Of a DNA stretch of 36,484 nt, positions 16,480 to 25,092 are shown piece after piece. The position numbers and the translations under genes are program-made. Within the stretch, counting starts at the first letter, position 1. Every line of letters begins with the position of its first letter. Location: IMG/VR virus record IMGVR_UViG_3300030090_002511, positions 1 through 36,484 of that record; one strand, 5' to 3'. The notes below the pieces were generated by a model. The model had not been told where the DNA came from. It saw only the letters and a list, made by a program, of their open reading frames with translations, and did no database searches. Origin of the DNA: a virus.

Positions 16480-16684
16480 CTTTTGTGTGTGCTAGAATTT
16501 CATCTAGTTCTGTCAGTTTTGCTACCAGCCTCACGGTAATTTCTGGGTTATCGTGTTTGGCTGTAGCAAATTTCATTTCCTTTAGTAAGCGCTCTCTTCT
16601 ACTTTCGAGCAGCTCGCGGAAAATTCTTGTTGTGTGGTTCTCACACCATATATCAACCTGCTGGCGTAGTATTTCCTTGGTCAT
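16418..16684 (-). CDS. Small helical protein between portal and scaffold genes
   Basis: 88 residues: MTKEILRQQVDIWCENHTTR, then RIFRELLESRRERLLKEM and a charged helix ending LTELDEILAHTKDAN. It overlaps the portal gene by 32 bases and the scaffold gene by 62 bases, so it is tightly embedded. Small helical proteins in this position occur in several marine podoviruses; function unknown. It could be a portal or scaffold partner, by position only. Confidence 0.6.
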   Translation of the reverse strand: MTKEILRQQVDIWCENHTTRIFRELLESRRERLLKEMKFATAKHDNPEITVRLVAKLTELDEILAHTKDANIITEHGIRGVIDTTGRS

Positions 16685-18344
16685 TTCCTAGAACGTCCTG
16701 CACCTGTGATTGCAGTAACTGTAGTTGTTGTGCGAACGGCTGTGCTTCTTCCGAGAGCTGACCTGTCTGCTGGTCAACCACAAGGGAATTCACAACCTGA
16801 AGTAGCTGCTGCAAGAGCGCGTTCTTGCGGTCGTCTGTTTGTAGCATCTCTGCGTACTCTTCACCTTCGTCAGGGAACATCAGCCTCATCATGTTCTGCA
16901 AGAACTTCGGAGCTAATCCTGTCTGCGAGACAACGGGCCACGCTTGCATCATCTTCTGCGACTTCTCAGCACGCTCGATTACATCTACGTCACCTGCCGG
17001 TTTGATGCTAAAGGTGTGGTTAAGGTAGAGATCGAGTGAAGCCGTAGGCCGCAGTACCCCTGCTATCACACGCGCTTGGTAAATGCGGAAGCAAATCTCG
17101 TAGACATCCTTGAGCGCAATGCTAAAGAGCGACACTTGCGTAGACGAAAGCATCTGCGCCTCACTAGAAGCTGCTTGAATCTCTGTGGCAGTCTTTCGGC
17201 TGTCACGCCGGTTCATCGCCGCATAGTTTATCTGAGACTGCTCTTGAGCGTTTTGGCTGATAAGTGATTGAATCGCACCAAGCATAGAAGAATCTGGCGG
17301 CGAAAGTTGAAACTGCTTGATGTTTGAGTCAATGAGCGCTCCCGGCTGGAACTTAACGCCCGTTTGTACATTAGTGTTGTTGGGGTCTTCATTGTCCTTG
17401 GCAAAGTAAAAGTTCGAGGCGCGTCGATGCGCTGTCACGAACGATGACATCAGCGAGGTGATCGTTTCCTGCGCTGTGCGGTCTAAAAATGCACGGCCCG
17501 ATGCGTTCTGTATGGCGCTGTCCTCGTGAATGTTGTAAGGAAAGATAACATACGGGTACTCTGTCTCGTCTACGAAGGTATCACCCAAGCGCCGTCCAAG
17601 ATAGAGAGGTCGCGGCTCACGCAGCCAATCATCACACTTATCACAACACGACCAGCCTACGAAGACTTTGCCGTCCTGCTTAAACATCACCTTCTCTATA
17701 CGATAGAGTGACTCATCATGCAGGTATGTACCGGAGTCTCCGTCAGGATTGTCGTCCAGCAATATCTCTACAACGTCCTTGTTGAAGTCTTCTGTCTCAC
17801 GTAGTTGCAAAGCCGTGAAGTAATGGCGATGCACAAGCATCTCACACGCTTGTATGTCGCGTGTATCTGCTGGAAAACCGAAGTCTTCGTAATTGACGGC
17901 TTCAACGGCAAAATGCCCCGGCTTCTCGGTGTCAAACAAGACCTCTGCTACACTGTAGCCGTGCAGTTGCATACCGTCAATGACCTTAAACAGCGGAACC
18001 TGCCAACCTGCATAACGGCTCTTATCAGTAAAGTCGCGTTCAAGAGCGCCGGTAGCTGCTGTCGGTTCTGTGATAGAAGTGAAGATCGCGGAGCGTCTGC
18101 TACCCGTTACATAAGCCACGTACTTCGACTGTTCGCGTCGAATGTTCGTGTCAATGATATGTGCAGGTACGAGAAACTCGTCCTCATCTAGGTAGCCGTC
18201 AGCTCGCTCAGCTTCAACGTTAACGTCCAGCTTGCGCGAGTTTCTGTTCTCATCCGCAACAGTCTCTAAATCCGAGACAACATTAAGAAGCTCTCGGATT
18301 TTAACCGTTGCATCTTCGTAATTTGTTAAATCAGTCGTTTGCAT
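16653..18344 (-). CDS. Portal protein
   Basis: 563 residues directly downstream of large terminase, overlapping it by 14 bases. A charged N-terminal part contains HIIDTNIRREQSKYVAYVTG; the centre has the wing/stem arrangement (DRTAQETITSLMSSFVTAHR, then YAAMNRRDSRKTATEIQAAS, the portal stem-like segment); the C-terminus is Gln-rich (LLQQLLQVVNSLVVDQQTGQ). A CDKCDD cluster at about residue 235 is a possible metal site. As portal it would form the dodecameric ring at one capsid vertex for DNA packaging and tail attachment. Size and gene order support the call. Confidence 0.8.
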   Translation of the reverse strand: MQTTDLTNYEDATVKIRELLNVVSDLETVADENRNSRKLDVNVEAERADGYLDEDEFLVPAHIIDTNIRREQSKYVAYVTGSRRSAIFTSITEPTAATGALERDFTDKSRYAGWQVPLFKVIDGMQLHGYSVAEVLFDTEKPGHFAVEAVNYEDFGFPADTRDIQACEMLVHRHYFTALQLRETEDFNKDVVEILLDDNPDGDSGTYLHDESLYRIEKVMFKQDGKVFVGWSCCDKCDDWLREPRPLYLGRRLGDTFVDETEYPYVIFPYNIHEDSAIQNASGRAFLDRTAQETITSLMSSFVTAHRRASNFYFAKDNEDPNNTNVQTGVKFQPGALIDSNIKQFQLSPPDSSMLGAIQSLISQNAQEQSQINYAAMNRRDSRKTATEIQAASSEAQMLSSTQVSLFSIALKDVYEICFRIYQARVIAGVLRPTASLDLYLNHTFSIKPAGDVDVIERAEKSQKMMQAWPVVSQTGLAPKFLQNMMRLMFPDEGEEYAEMLQTDDRKNALLQQLLQVVNSLVVDQQTGQLSEEAQPFAQQLQLLQSQVQDVLGNDQGNTTPAG

Positions 18345-19884
18345 TTTCTAAAAGTCTTTCATTCATCTGCTCTACTTCATAAATTAAATCTTCGCTCCAT
18401 CCAACAGACTTAAAGTGTCTGTGTGTTTCTCGTGGTCGCTGTAGCCGAGCGCGTAACGTAGAGTGCCGCTCTGGTTCTGGCTCGCTGATCTCGTTTAACT
18501 CGTACTGCACTACATCCCGTGAGACATAGCGCTGAGGCATTACGCCACGGTAGTCTGCAAAAGCAAGCACGAAAGCGTCTGCCCTGTCAGGTGAAGCATG
18601 GCCTTTAGCCTTGGCCTGACGTTTGCTTTCCAACTGTATCTTGTTTTGCGGCGTGATCGTGTAATAACGTGACGCAAGTTGTTTACGTAACGTAGTGTCT
18701 TTTGGGAGTATAATCTCACAGTTTTCTATATGTTTGCCTACGCTAAACCATAGCTCAGCGCCTCTATTTAGGTACGCCAGCTTGTTGTAAGGAGCTGCTT
18801 GGTTGAGGACATAATTGACAGGCCAACCATCACGACGCAACTGATCAAGTATAGGCTTACCAAGCCCACCAGCATCACCGTAAATAACGCTATTTGGATT
18901 ATCCAAATCATACTTGTAGAAAACTTCTCCCAGCTTATCGAGCAATACCGTCGTATCTGCATACTTAAACGCCTCCACACCAATCACTTTGTTACCGTTG
19001 CGCACCACGACTACCTGCTCATCGCCACCTGCTGACAAGTCAAGGCCAGCTATGTTGTAGCTGTCGGGTGCGTGTTCTATCTCCATACTGTCAAGTTCTG
19101 CAATTGCGGAGAAGTTTATGACAACCTGCTCTTCCAAGCCGCCAAAGTCTGCAAGAACCATCGAGCGGTAGAGCGCAGAGTTCTCACCGTAGGTGCTGCG
19201 TATGTCGTTGATGTAGTCCTCGCTCAGGTGAGGACAGTCAAAAGCTGTTATATGGTGTTGTTTCCATTGGCCGCCAACACAAGCGTTGTAGAAGTGACCG
19301 GATGGTAGACCGGGACTGCTAACGTCAATGCGCTTGGTAAAACCTGTGCAACGTGCTAGCGCCGTAAAGATGTCGTCGTGTATGGACTTGGCCTCACTCA
19401 CCAATATGGCCATCTGACCTCCCGGTACAGGAGGATGCCAGCCCTCTGCTCGTCCAGCCTCATCCGTGACGAACATCTCTATCGTCGAGCCGTTGATGAG
19501 GTTCTCGTAGCGCCGGTAGTTTTGCTTCCAAATCTGCGTGCCAAAAATTTTGTTTTGCGCATTGGTCAGTTGCTTGATGTATTTGTCGGTTTGCCGGTCT
19601 AGCTGATTACCGGATGCCGAGGTTATGACCGTGAGAGAGTTCTCGTAGCGCAGAGAAAGCCAGACAGCGCAGGGCGCAACGATGAAGTTGTCCTTACCGC
19701 TACCGTTAGCTGCCCGAACTACAGCCTTGTACGGCTCGTCGGAGGTGGATGGCTCTGCGAACTCACGCAGTATCTTATCCTGCCACGGATGTAGACTGAG
19801 ATGACCGTCTAGAAGGTTATCATCGCACACGAGCAACATCTCGTGCGGGTTTTCAAACTTGATAACATTGTTTTCGTAGTTCAT
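18331..19884 (-). CDS. terL: Terminase large subunit
   Basis: 517 residues. The N-terminal ATPase shows an adenine-binding-type start (LHPWQDKILREF, 31-42), a Walker A-like RAANGSGKD (58-65) with Asp in place of Thr/Ser after the Lys, and a Walker B-like QMAILVSEAKS (157-167). The C-terminal nuclease has the expected acidic triad: LDLSAGGDE (Asp282), YGDAGGLG (Asp337) and SPDRADAF (Asp433/436). It cuts and translocates DNA into the procapsid through the portal. It starts by ATGA overlap with the putative small subunit. Confidence 0.9.
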   Translation of the reverse strand: MNYENNVIKFENPHEMLLVCDDNLLDGHLSLHPWQDKILREFAEPSTSDEPYKAVVRAANGSGKDNFIVAPCAVWLSLRYENSLTVITSASGNQLDRQTDKYIKQLTNAQNKIFGTQIWKQNYRRYENLINGSTIEMFVTDEAGRAEGWHPPVPGGQMAILVSEAKSIHDDIFTALARCTGFTKRIDVSSPGLPSGHFYNACVGGQWKQHHITAFDCPHLSEDYINDIRSTYGENSALYRSMVLADFGGLEEQVVINFSAIAELDSMEIEHAPDSYNIAGLDLSAGGDEQVVVVRNGNKVIGVEAFKYADTTVLLDKLGEVFYKYDLDNPNSVIYGDAGGLGKPILDQLRRDGWPVNYVLNQAAPYNKLAYLNRGAELWFSVGKHIENCEIILPKDTTLRKQLASRYYTITPQNKIQLESKRQAKAKGHASPDRADAFVLAFADYRGVMPQRYVSRDVVQYELNEISEPEPERHSTLRARLQRPRETHRHFKSVGWSEDLIYEVEQMNERLLENAND

Positions 19885-20240
19885 CCCTCCATAACACGCA
19901 GCTCGTTTATACGATCTTGAGCCTTTTGCAGACGATCTGTGAACTGTGAAAACTCCATAGTCGCCTTCGACTTCTCCTTATCGTACTGCTTATCGACGAT
20001 AAACTTGGCTGCATCAGCACGCACACGCTCGTTCTCGCCATAGTGCATCAGTTCCTCCAGAACCTTAATAGCAGCGTCGCCAAGGTCGTCCAGCTTCTGA
20101 ACTGCTTGACTAGCAGATGGCGAGTCAGGTGCTACGACATCCACGATCTCCTTGTCATAACGCAAGTCTTTGGAGATTTCCTCGTTAGAAAACCCCATGC
20201 GCTTTAGTTGGTAGATTTGCTCGTTTGCTGTACTCATCAA
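19881..20240 (-). CDS. terS: Putative terminase small subunit
   Basis: 119 residues ending in ATGA overlap with the large terminase gene. The N-terminus (YQLKRMGFSNEEISKDLRYD) fits a helix-turn-helix DNA-recognition domain; the middle (KLDDLGDAAIKVLEELMHYG, RVRADAAKFIVDKQYDKEKS) is helical, and the C-terminus (FTDRLQKAQDRINELRVMEG) is a coiled coil suited to ring formation. This plan matches small terminases, which recognise the packaging site. The call rests on architecture and position, since these proteins diverge strongly. Confidence 0.7.
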   Translation of the reverse strand: MMSTANEQIYQLKRMGFSNEEISKDLRYDKEIVDVVAPDSPSASQAVQKLDDLGDAAIKVLEELMHYGENERVRADAAKFIVDKQYDKEKSKATMEFSQFTDRLQKAQDRINELRVMEG

Positions 20241-23200
20241 TCTCCCGGCCCTTTTTCAGGTGGGCCAATAAACTCATCAGCAATCATATCAATAGTAAGC
20301 CAGTCAGGTAAATCGAATTCAGCAGACGCATCATCAATCTTCGCAACAGGAAAGTCATCAAACTCACTTACATCAAAATTCTGTGATCTGTAATAGTCTA
20401 CTAAGTCTTTACGCTGGTCTTCTCCCATATTACGTAAAGTCTGCAAAGCTATGTCATCTAGGCGCATAAGCTCATTTAGCTTATCTGACGTAAACTGCTC
20501 TTCAAAAATCTCTCTTGCAGGTTCTCTGTAAACGTCTGGACGCTCGCCTGAGAAATCTGTACCTACATTAGTCAACCCTTCTATGCGAATACCCATGCGA
20601 TCAAGTATTGCGCTGTTGTCTATGTTTACTGACTCTTCTATGTTGTCTAGGTTTAAAGGCTTATCGAGTTCTGAGAGAATTGTTTTATCCTGAGCAAAAT
20701 CTTTAAGGGCTTCTGTAAAATTGTCTTTAAACGCTTGCTGCTTAGCTTTTCCAGCAATTTGAGGGTTATTACGTAATGTCATGTAGAGACTAGCAGATAA
20801 CGGAAAATCGTCACCAAAACGTTCTTTGTAATACTCATGATTTCTGTTTATTGTATTTTTAGTTGATTTATAGAAATTCGGAAATAACTGTTTAAAGCCT
20901 TCTGGATCGCCTGTCGTTTCTAGCCACGCATCCATAGCCTTAGTCTTTAACTCATCTTCTAGTGTTTGAGTTTGCTGAATGTTCCATTGCTCGCGTAGTT
21001 CTGGCAGTGGGTTGCCGTATTGTGGGCCAGCGCCAGCAGCAATTGCACCAGCAGCCCTCGCACCAGCTTCTCCTCCACCAAACATTTCTGTCAAACTTTC
21101 TGTGTTAGTTGAAAAGTTACGAAAGCCTACAATATCTTTTATGTTTGTAGTTACTTGACCGTTTGCGTCAACAGGTAAGGAAGCGTTTATGGCATCTGCT
21201 GGCTCTCTTGTAACAGGCTCAAGCGAAGGTCTTGGCGCAACCTCAGTAAAAGGTGTTGTACCTTCAGTAGCTCCACGTGTTTGTGGTCGTGGTACTCCAA
21301 GCTGTATGTTATCTGCTATAGGTATGCTATCAGAGTCTACTGGTATTAACTCAACACCCGGTAACGTAGACATCGGACGATCTAGCGCCCCAGCACTCAC
21401 ACCCATGCCAGTAAACGGACTTGGCATAGTTGCTGTGTCTGGCACAAATGTAAGCTCATCTAGCGTGGGTATCACGCGACCGAAAGCATCTGTAGATTGT
21501 AAGGGGTCTATTCTAGGTTGTGATAAATCCAACACATCACCACGGTCAAAAGGCACTTCTGTTAGAGGTGACGTAGCAATATCACCCAAACTAATAGGCG
21601 CTCTGCTTTCTACAACAGTCTGCGGAGCGCCAACAACTGGCTGTGTGCCACCAATTGCTGTAGGTTGTTGAGCAGTTTCAAACTCAACTTCTATTGGCGT
21701 TAGTGTTCTAGACGTTATAGGTGTTTGTGTTGTCGGCCTTTCTATGTTTAACGCAGGAGTAGGTGCTGAAGGCACTCCTACATCAGGAACCTCTAGCGTT
21801 ATCTGCCCTGTCGGGTCTTGCTGCGGCCCTTGAACAGGTTCTTGGTCAGTTATGGCAAACTGTTTTGGCCCTTCCATTTCCCCTACTTCACGGCCAAAAA
21901 CCGCTTGCAGCTTTTGCCTTACGCTAGCATCTGCTGGAACATCTTTAGCTAACTTGTCTAAAGTGTATTTAGAGATGGTTTTAGCCATCGGACGCAACAC
22001 ATCTCCTACAAACTCAATCGAGTCTCTGTAAGCTGCGTCGAACGATGCTTCATTACCAGACTCATACAAGGGGCTGTCAAAAGTTGACACGTTTACAGTA
22101 GATTTACCCCAATCTTTGATTGTATTCGCTAGCTGCATAGCGCCGATAGCGTTGCCTATAGGAGTTCCGTACTCAGCTATCGCGATGGCTACTGCTGCCC
22201 ATTGAATGTCGCCCTGCGTTTGCTTATCAAAGCCCTTTAAATCACCTGTAAGTATGTCCGTAACGCCAAGAAGTGTTGGCCCCCAAGCCTGTTGCTCAAC
22301 GGAACTACGGCCACCGTTACGTTCTACAAAGCGCGTAAGCTCGTCTGTAAGCCCTTTTAAGTGCTTTACTGCAACTTCTACACCATCACCTGCTTTAGCG
22401 ACAGCGTTCTTAATGTTTCCTATTATGTTTCCTACAACAGCTTTAGTTTTCGGATGTTCGTAAAACTTGAAGCCTTCAGCTTCTCCGCTTCTAAGGTCAA
22501 CGGGATATGGTGAAAGTTCACCGGCTTCTGGCATAAAAGAGTCTATGCGATTTTTTAAGTTTTCTTTGCGCTCTATCTCAAGTTCGCCGTAATCCTCTCT
22601 GACACGGTCAAACAGATTGTCTCTGTCTATCTCAACAAGCTCTGCTGTTGTATCTGCAAAAGCTTTTGGTGTAGGTGGCGGTGGTGGCGCTAGCTTCGGG
22701 TCAACTTTGGGGATGTTAGCGAGGATGTCATCTACTGAGATGTCTGGAAATTCTGTCCCAAGGTAAATGTCTGACGGAGCTGGCTGCGCTAGCCGTTGCC
22801 AATCTACCTCTGGCCCCGTGAATACGTCAGCAGGTTCTCCTAAAAGGCGTTGCCTAACATCAGCGTAGCCTTGAGGGCCGCTGTAAGCAAAAGCATCTAA
22901 GCCGCCTCTCAGATATTGCTGCCCTGTAGAGTCTGGGTAGCGGGACGTTAGAGGCATATCAAGCACTAAGCCCTGCGTTGGCGGTCTTTCTGCTGCTACC
23001 TCACGTGTGATTGCTGTGGTCGCTGCTGGATCGCGTGTTAGCGAACGTTTTAAAACTTCTTCTCCACCGTACTTTACGCGGTTAACAAGGTCAAAATACT
23101 CGTCTAAGTCTTTTTCACCTTGAGTGCGTGTATCTATTGGAGTTGGCTGAGCTTGTGGCGGCGTTGGCTCAGCTACGCGATCTACAACAGGCAACGGCGT

Positions 23201-23758
23201 TGCTGGCTGTGTTGGGGTTGTTGGCGTAGCTGTTAAAGCGCTTTCTAAAGTTTGGCGTTCAGTAGGTATGCTTGGCTGGGCTGCTTCTGCAATGCGCGGC
23301 GATGGCTCCAACGGAACTGTAGCTGGAAGTGGCTGTTGCGTTTCACCTATGATGGGGTCAACTGCTGGCCCTGCTTTAGCTACGGGTCGGGTTGCGCCGT
23401 AGTTGGGTCTGCTAGCGTAACCTGTTTGTTCAAGTGTTTGTTGGGGTGCTTGAAGTCCTGTCAGCGTTGGCGACAGTATGTTTGTGTAAATGTCCTTAAA
23501 CGCTGGCGTACTGTACAAGTAGTCGTAGTAACCACCTCCTACTGTCGGATTGGCAAGCGTTGAAGCATAGTTCATCGGCCTACCAGACGACATGAACTCA
23601 CCCGGCACGTACAACGAGAAGTCGTCGCCTCGTGGAGTTGCTGTTAGACCTTGATCGCCAAAGCGCTCGACAGCTGCGTCTATAAGACCTTGAGGCCCAC
23701 CGGGAAATTCAGAAAGCGCAGAGAGGTAGTCAACTCCCGTAAAAGCTGGCGTTGCCAT
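20237..23758 (-). CDS. Very large Pro/Thr/Gln-rich protein at the head of the packaging operon
   Basis: 1173 residues, not recognised. The first 380 residues alternate structured pieces with Pro/Thr/Gln-rich linkers (PTTPTQPATPLPV). About 390-620 is more globular, with KNAVAKAGDGVEVAVKHLKG and TQGDIQWAAVAIAIAEYGTP. Residues 650-850 are again Pro/Thr-rich and disordered-looking. The last 300 are helical and charged (WLETTGDPEGFKQLFPNFYK). It ends in ATGA-like overlap with the small terminase and has AGGA before the ATG. It may be an ejected or internal virion protein placed upstream of packaging genes. No catalytic motif was found. Confidence 0.7.
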   Translation of the reverse strand: MATPAFTGVDYLSALSEFPGGPQGLIDAAVERFGDQGLTATPRGDDFSLYVPGEFMSSGRPMNYASTLANPTVGGGYYDYLYSTPAFKDIYTNILSPTLTGLQAPQQTLEQTGYASRPNYGATRPVAKAGPAVDPIIGETQQPLPATVPLEPSPRIAEAAQPSIPTERQTLESALTATPTTPTQPATPLPVVDRVAEPTPPQAQPTPIDTRTQGEKDLDEYFDLVNRVKYGGEEVLKRSLTRDPAATTAITREVAAERPPTQGLVLDMPLTSRYPDSTGQQYLRGGLDAFAYSGPQGYADVRQRLLGEPADVFTGPEVDWQRLAQPAPSDIYLGTEFPDISVDDILANIPKVDPKLAPPPPPTPKAFADTTAELVEIDRDNLFDRVREDYGELEIERKENLKNRIDSFMPEAGELSPYPVDLRSGEAEGFKFYEHPKTKAVVGNIIGNIKNAVAKAGDGVEVAVKHLKGLTDELTRFVERNGGRSSVEQQAWGPTLLGVTDILTGDLKGFDKQTQGDIQWAAVAIAIAEYGTPIGNAIGAMQLANTIKDWGKSTVNVSTFDSPLYESGNEASFDAAYRDSIEFVGDVLRPMAKTISKYTLDKLAKDVPADASVRQKLQAVFGREVGEMEGPKQFAITDQEPVQGPQQDPTGQITLEVPDVGVPSAPTPALNIERPTTQTPITSRTLTPIEVEFETAQQPTAIGGTQPVVGAPQTVVESRAPISLGDIATSPLTEVPFDRGDVLDLSQPRIDPLQSTDAFGRVIPTLDELTFVPDTATMPSPFTGMGVSAGALDRPMSTLPGVELIPVDSDSIPIADNIQLGVPRPQTRGATEGTTPFTEVAPRPSLEPVTREPADAINASLPVDANGQVTTNIKDIVGFRNFSTNTESLTEMFGGGEAGARAAGAIAAGAGPQYGNPLPELREQWNIQQTQTLEDELKTKAMDAWLETTGDPEGFKQLFPNFYKSTKNTINRNHEYYKERFGDDFPLSASLYMTLRNNPQIAGKAKQQAFKDNFTEALKDFAQDKTILSELDKPLNLDNIEESVNIDNSAILDRMGIRIEGLTNVGTDFSGERPDVYREPAREIFEEQFTSDKLNELMRLDDIALQTLRNMGEDQRKDLVDYYRSQNFDVSEFDDFPVAKIDDASAEFDLPDWLTIDMIADEFIGPPEKGPGD

Positions 23759-23764
23759 ACATTA

Positions 23765-23923
23765 TTATTCCTGTTTCCCCCCTAGGAAACTGTTGGAAGA
23801 AGAATTTTGCTGTGCCGCCCAGTAACGAAGCAACGGAGTGTTTTCGCAGAGCGTGATAGTATCGGTCGAGAAGTTGTTGTCCATACCCCCGCCAAATAGC
23901 AATTCCCGTGCCACGGCGCTCAT
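23765..23923 (-). CDS. 52-residue small ORF with strong ribosome binding site
   Basis: MSAVARELLFGGGMDNNFST begins at 23923 with GGAGG seven bases upstream, overlapping the preceding small ORF as ATGA. It ends six bases before the 1173-residue gene. The peptide is soluble, with LLRYWAAQQNSSSNSF near its end. A competing longer frame (23730-23960) overlaps the large gene and lacks a ribosome site, so I prefer this one. Function unknown. Confidence 0.5.
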   Translation of the reverse strand: MSAVARELLFGGGMDNNFSTDTITLCENTPLLRYWAAQQNSSSNSFLGGKQE

Positions 23924-23988
23924 CTTCTACCCTCCCGCTGTAGCGTAGCACGTAGCGCATCTTCTAACCAAAAAGTTTCAGAAGTCAT
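23920..23988 (-). CDS. 22-residue possible leader peptide
   Basis: MTSETFWLEDALRATLQREG plus two Arg, joined by ATGA to the next small ORF. It is the first open frame after the presumed transcription start of the packaging operon. The ATG follows a run of A (GAAAAAATG) with no Shine-Dalgarno. It may be a leader that couples translation into the operon, a true micro-protein or chance. Confidence 0.3.
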   Translation of the reverse strand: MTSETFWLEDALRATLQREGRR

Positions 23989-24087
23989 TTTTTCAGAGCA
24001 GGTTATAGTTCTGTACAGTAACTCATTCTGGGCGTAGCCCACACTTCCAGAGGCGCTTTGCAAATGAGACTCAGTATCAATAGTATA
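23989..24087 (-). other. Intergenic promoter region of the packaging operon, no clear promoter
   Basis: Because a terminator lies just upstream, the packaging operon should start here. On the minus strand there are TATACT (24087-24082) and TATAAC boxes but no good TTGACA-like partner at 16-18 bases, a small GGGC-TAC-GCCC hairpin and a CTGTACAG palindrome. I see no phage or sigma-54-type signal. A promoter is expected but I cannot assign it. Confidence 0.35.
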
Positions 24088-24126
24088 CGCTAAGAAAGGG
24101 GGCAGGTGTTAGCCCGCCCCCTAGCG
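24088..24126 (-). terminator. Strong terminator after the 24133-24600 gene
   Basis: On the minus strand GGGGGC (24121-24116) pairs with GCCCCC (24103-24098) round a 12-base loop and is followed by TTTCTT. Outer CGCTA/TAGCG (24126-24122 with 24092-24088) can extend it. It lies six bases past the stop of the 155-residue gene and isolates it from the packaging operon. Confidence 0.75.
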
Positions 24127-24132
24127 TAGTGA

Positions 24133-24600
24133 TTACTTCGTAGCTTGTCGTTTCATCTCCTGACGCATGACCTCGTTGAGTTGCTCCTGCAATTCACTTT
24201 CGCGTTTCTTATCGCCCTTCGCCTTGGCCTTGTCCATCGCCGCGATGATCTCGAAGCTACTGGTCATGGCTTTCTTTTGCTTGGTCGCATCGCTCTCTTT
24301 TGCGGTGAACATGGTGTCCACTAGGTTTTCGGCGGCGGCCCGCTTCTCGTCAAGGTCTAGCGTGTCTCTACGCTTAGACTCGCCCTTGGCTTGTACTGTT
24401 TGCGCCGTCTTGAACTTCGTATTGAAACGGTTTGCAACCTCGTCTTGGTATTTGTCATGCGCTCCGCGCTCATCTGCTAGGTCAGACAGCAGTTCAATAT
24501 CCGCTTTCGCGATACCATATATCTGCAAGCCGTTGCTGTTGGTGATTAACACGAGATTGCTTTTGATCTCGTCCGTCAGTTTCTTAATATCGTTACTCAT
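24133..24600 (-). CDS. Small charged helical protein next to the divergent control region
   Basis: 155 residues starting MSNDIKKLTDEIKSNLVLIT at 24600. An ATG at 24633 lies inside the -10 box of the promoter at 24632-24659 and cannot be on the transcript, which decides the start. The N-terminus may be globular (LITNSNGLQIYGIAKADIEL); the rest is Lys/Glu/Ala-rich helix or coiled coil (AMDKAKAKGDKKRESELQEQ). It is a monocistronic unit with its own promoter and terminator. Function unknown; its location suggests an early or regulatory role rather than a virion part. Confidence 0.7.
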   Translation of the reverse strand: MSNDIKKLTDEIKSNLVLITNSNGLQIYGIAKADIELLSDLADERGAHDKYQDEVANRFNTKFKTAQTVQAKGESKRRDTLDLDEKRAAAENLVDTMFTAKESDATKQKKAMTSSFEIIAAMDKAKAKGDKKRESELQEQLNEVMRQEMKRQATK

Positions 24601-24631
24601 TTTAGTATCGTCCCGATTCAGGACAGCCCCC

Positions 24632-24659
24632 ATCGTATCACGGTCTAGCGTAGAGTCAA
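24632..24659 (-). promoter_or_regulatory. Sigma-70-type promoter, leftward
   Basis: On the minus strand TTGACT (24659-24654), 16 bases, then TACGAT (24637-24632) preceded by TGA as an extended -10. Predicted start near 24626, giving a leader of about 25 bases to the ATG at 24600. The leader contains a short GTCCTG-AAT-CGGGAC hairpin. AGAAGAT boxes lie further upstream near 24687-24696 and 24710-24716. Confidence 0.65.
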
Positions 24660-24735
24660 CCCCTTATTTTAAAAAAGTTTCATTACATCTTCTAAAGTTT
24701 TTTGTCACTATCTTCTGCGGCTCGACGGCGTAGAA

Positions 24736-24786
24736 GTTCCCAGTAGTTAACAGACGCGGCAGCGACAGCCGTTCCTAGTAGTTAAC
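24736..24786 (+). repeat. Direct repeat pair GTTCCYAGTAGTTAAC
   Basis: GTTCCCAGTAGTTAAC (24736-24751) and GTTCCTAGTAGTTAAC (24771-24786) match at 15 of 16 bases with starts 35 bases apart. They may be iterons or operators. Confidence 0.7.
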
Positions 24787-24807
24787 GTAGGGCGGCGTAG
24801 AAGATAT

Positions 24808-24842
24808 GTTGCCAGTTGCGTTATGCAACATATTTTGGCAAT
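24808..24842. repeat. Nested inverted repeat, copy 1
   Basis: Outer GTTGCCA...TGGCAA arms enclose an inner TTGC-GTTAT-GCAA palindrome. The same 35-base element occurs at 24979-25013 with small differences. Confidence 0.75.
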
Positions 24843-24887
24843 GGCGTGATACACACCTCGCTAGGGGTGCGTTGTAGGGTATGTGGT

Positions 24888-24945
24888 TCTATATGTTAAT
24901 ATATATATAATTGTATATATATCTACATATTGTATAAAAGAATAC
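24888..24945. other. AT-rich tract
   Basis: A nearly pure A/T stretch with alternating TA runs (ATATATATATAA at 24899-24910 and TATATATAT soon after) lies about midway between the two nested inverted repeats. It would melt easily and is a candidate DNA-unwinding element. Confidence 0.6.
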
Positions 24946-24978
24946 ACCATACACCCATTCCCCCACGTAGGTACTCAC

Positions 24979-25013
24979 GTTGCCAAATTGTGTTACGCAA
25001 CATAACTGGCAAC
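24979..25013. repeat. Nested inverted repeat, copy 2
   Basis: Outer GTTGCCA...TGGCAAC arms enclose TTGT-GTTAC-GCAA. Compared with copy 1 the core TTGYGTTAYGCAACATA differs at two positions and is shifted by one base, so total length stays 35 bases. Confidence 0.75.
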
Positions 25014-25092
25014 GCTGCTTCTACAGCGCTCGCTACGCTCGCTCAGCGCCGTAACCTAGAAGATAACACCCCATCCGCTAGAAGAAAAAAGC

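Larger units (their letters stand above)
24661..25092. other. Divergent non-coding region, probable origin/control region
   Basis: About 430 bases between the leftward and rightward transcription units hold no plausible gene on either strand; frames here are short and random-looking. Contents: a pair of direct repeats (24736-24786), two 35-base nested inverted repeats (24808-24842 and 24979-25013), an AT-rich tract with TATATATATAA and TATATATATC runs (about 24888-24945), and several TAGAAGAT boxes. Iteron-like repeats round an AT-rich melting tract are the usual make-up of a replication origin; an operator cluster is the alternative. Confidence 0.5.

Noticed and set aside
21189-21671. 160-residue plus-strand open frame
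   Set aside because: Antisense shadow of the proline-rich region of the 1173-residue protein.
23730-23960. 76-residue minus-strand frame
   Set aside because: It overlaps the large gene and lacks a ribosome binding site, while the alternative 52-residue frame has GGAGG and ATGA coupling.
24167-24733. 188-residue plus-strand open frame
   Set aside because: Antisense to the 155-residue gene and runs across its promoter. The Ser/Leu-rich product has no gene-like features.
24835-24850. TTGGCA element as another sigma-54 promoter
   Set aside because: No GC at the required ten-base distance after the GG.
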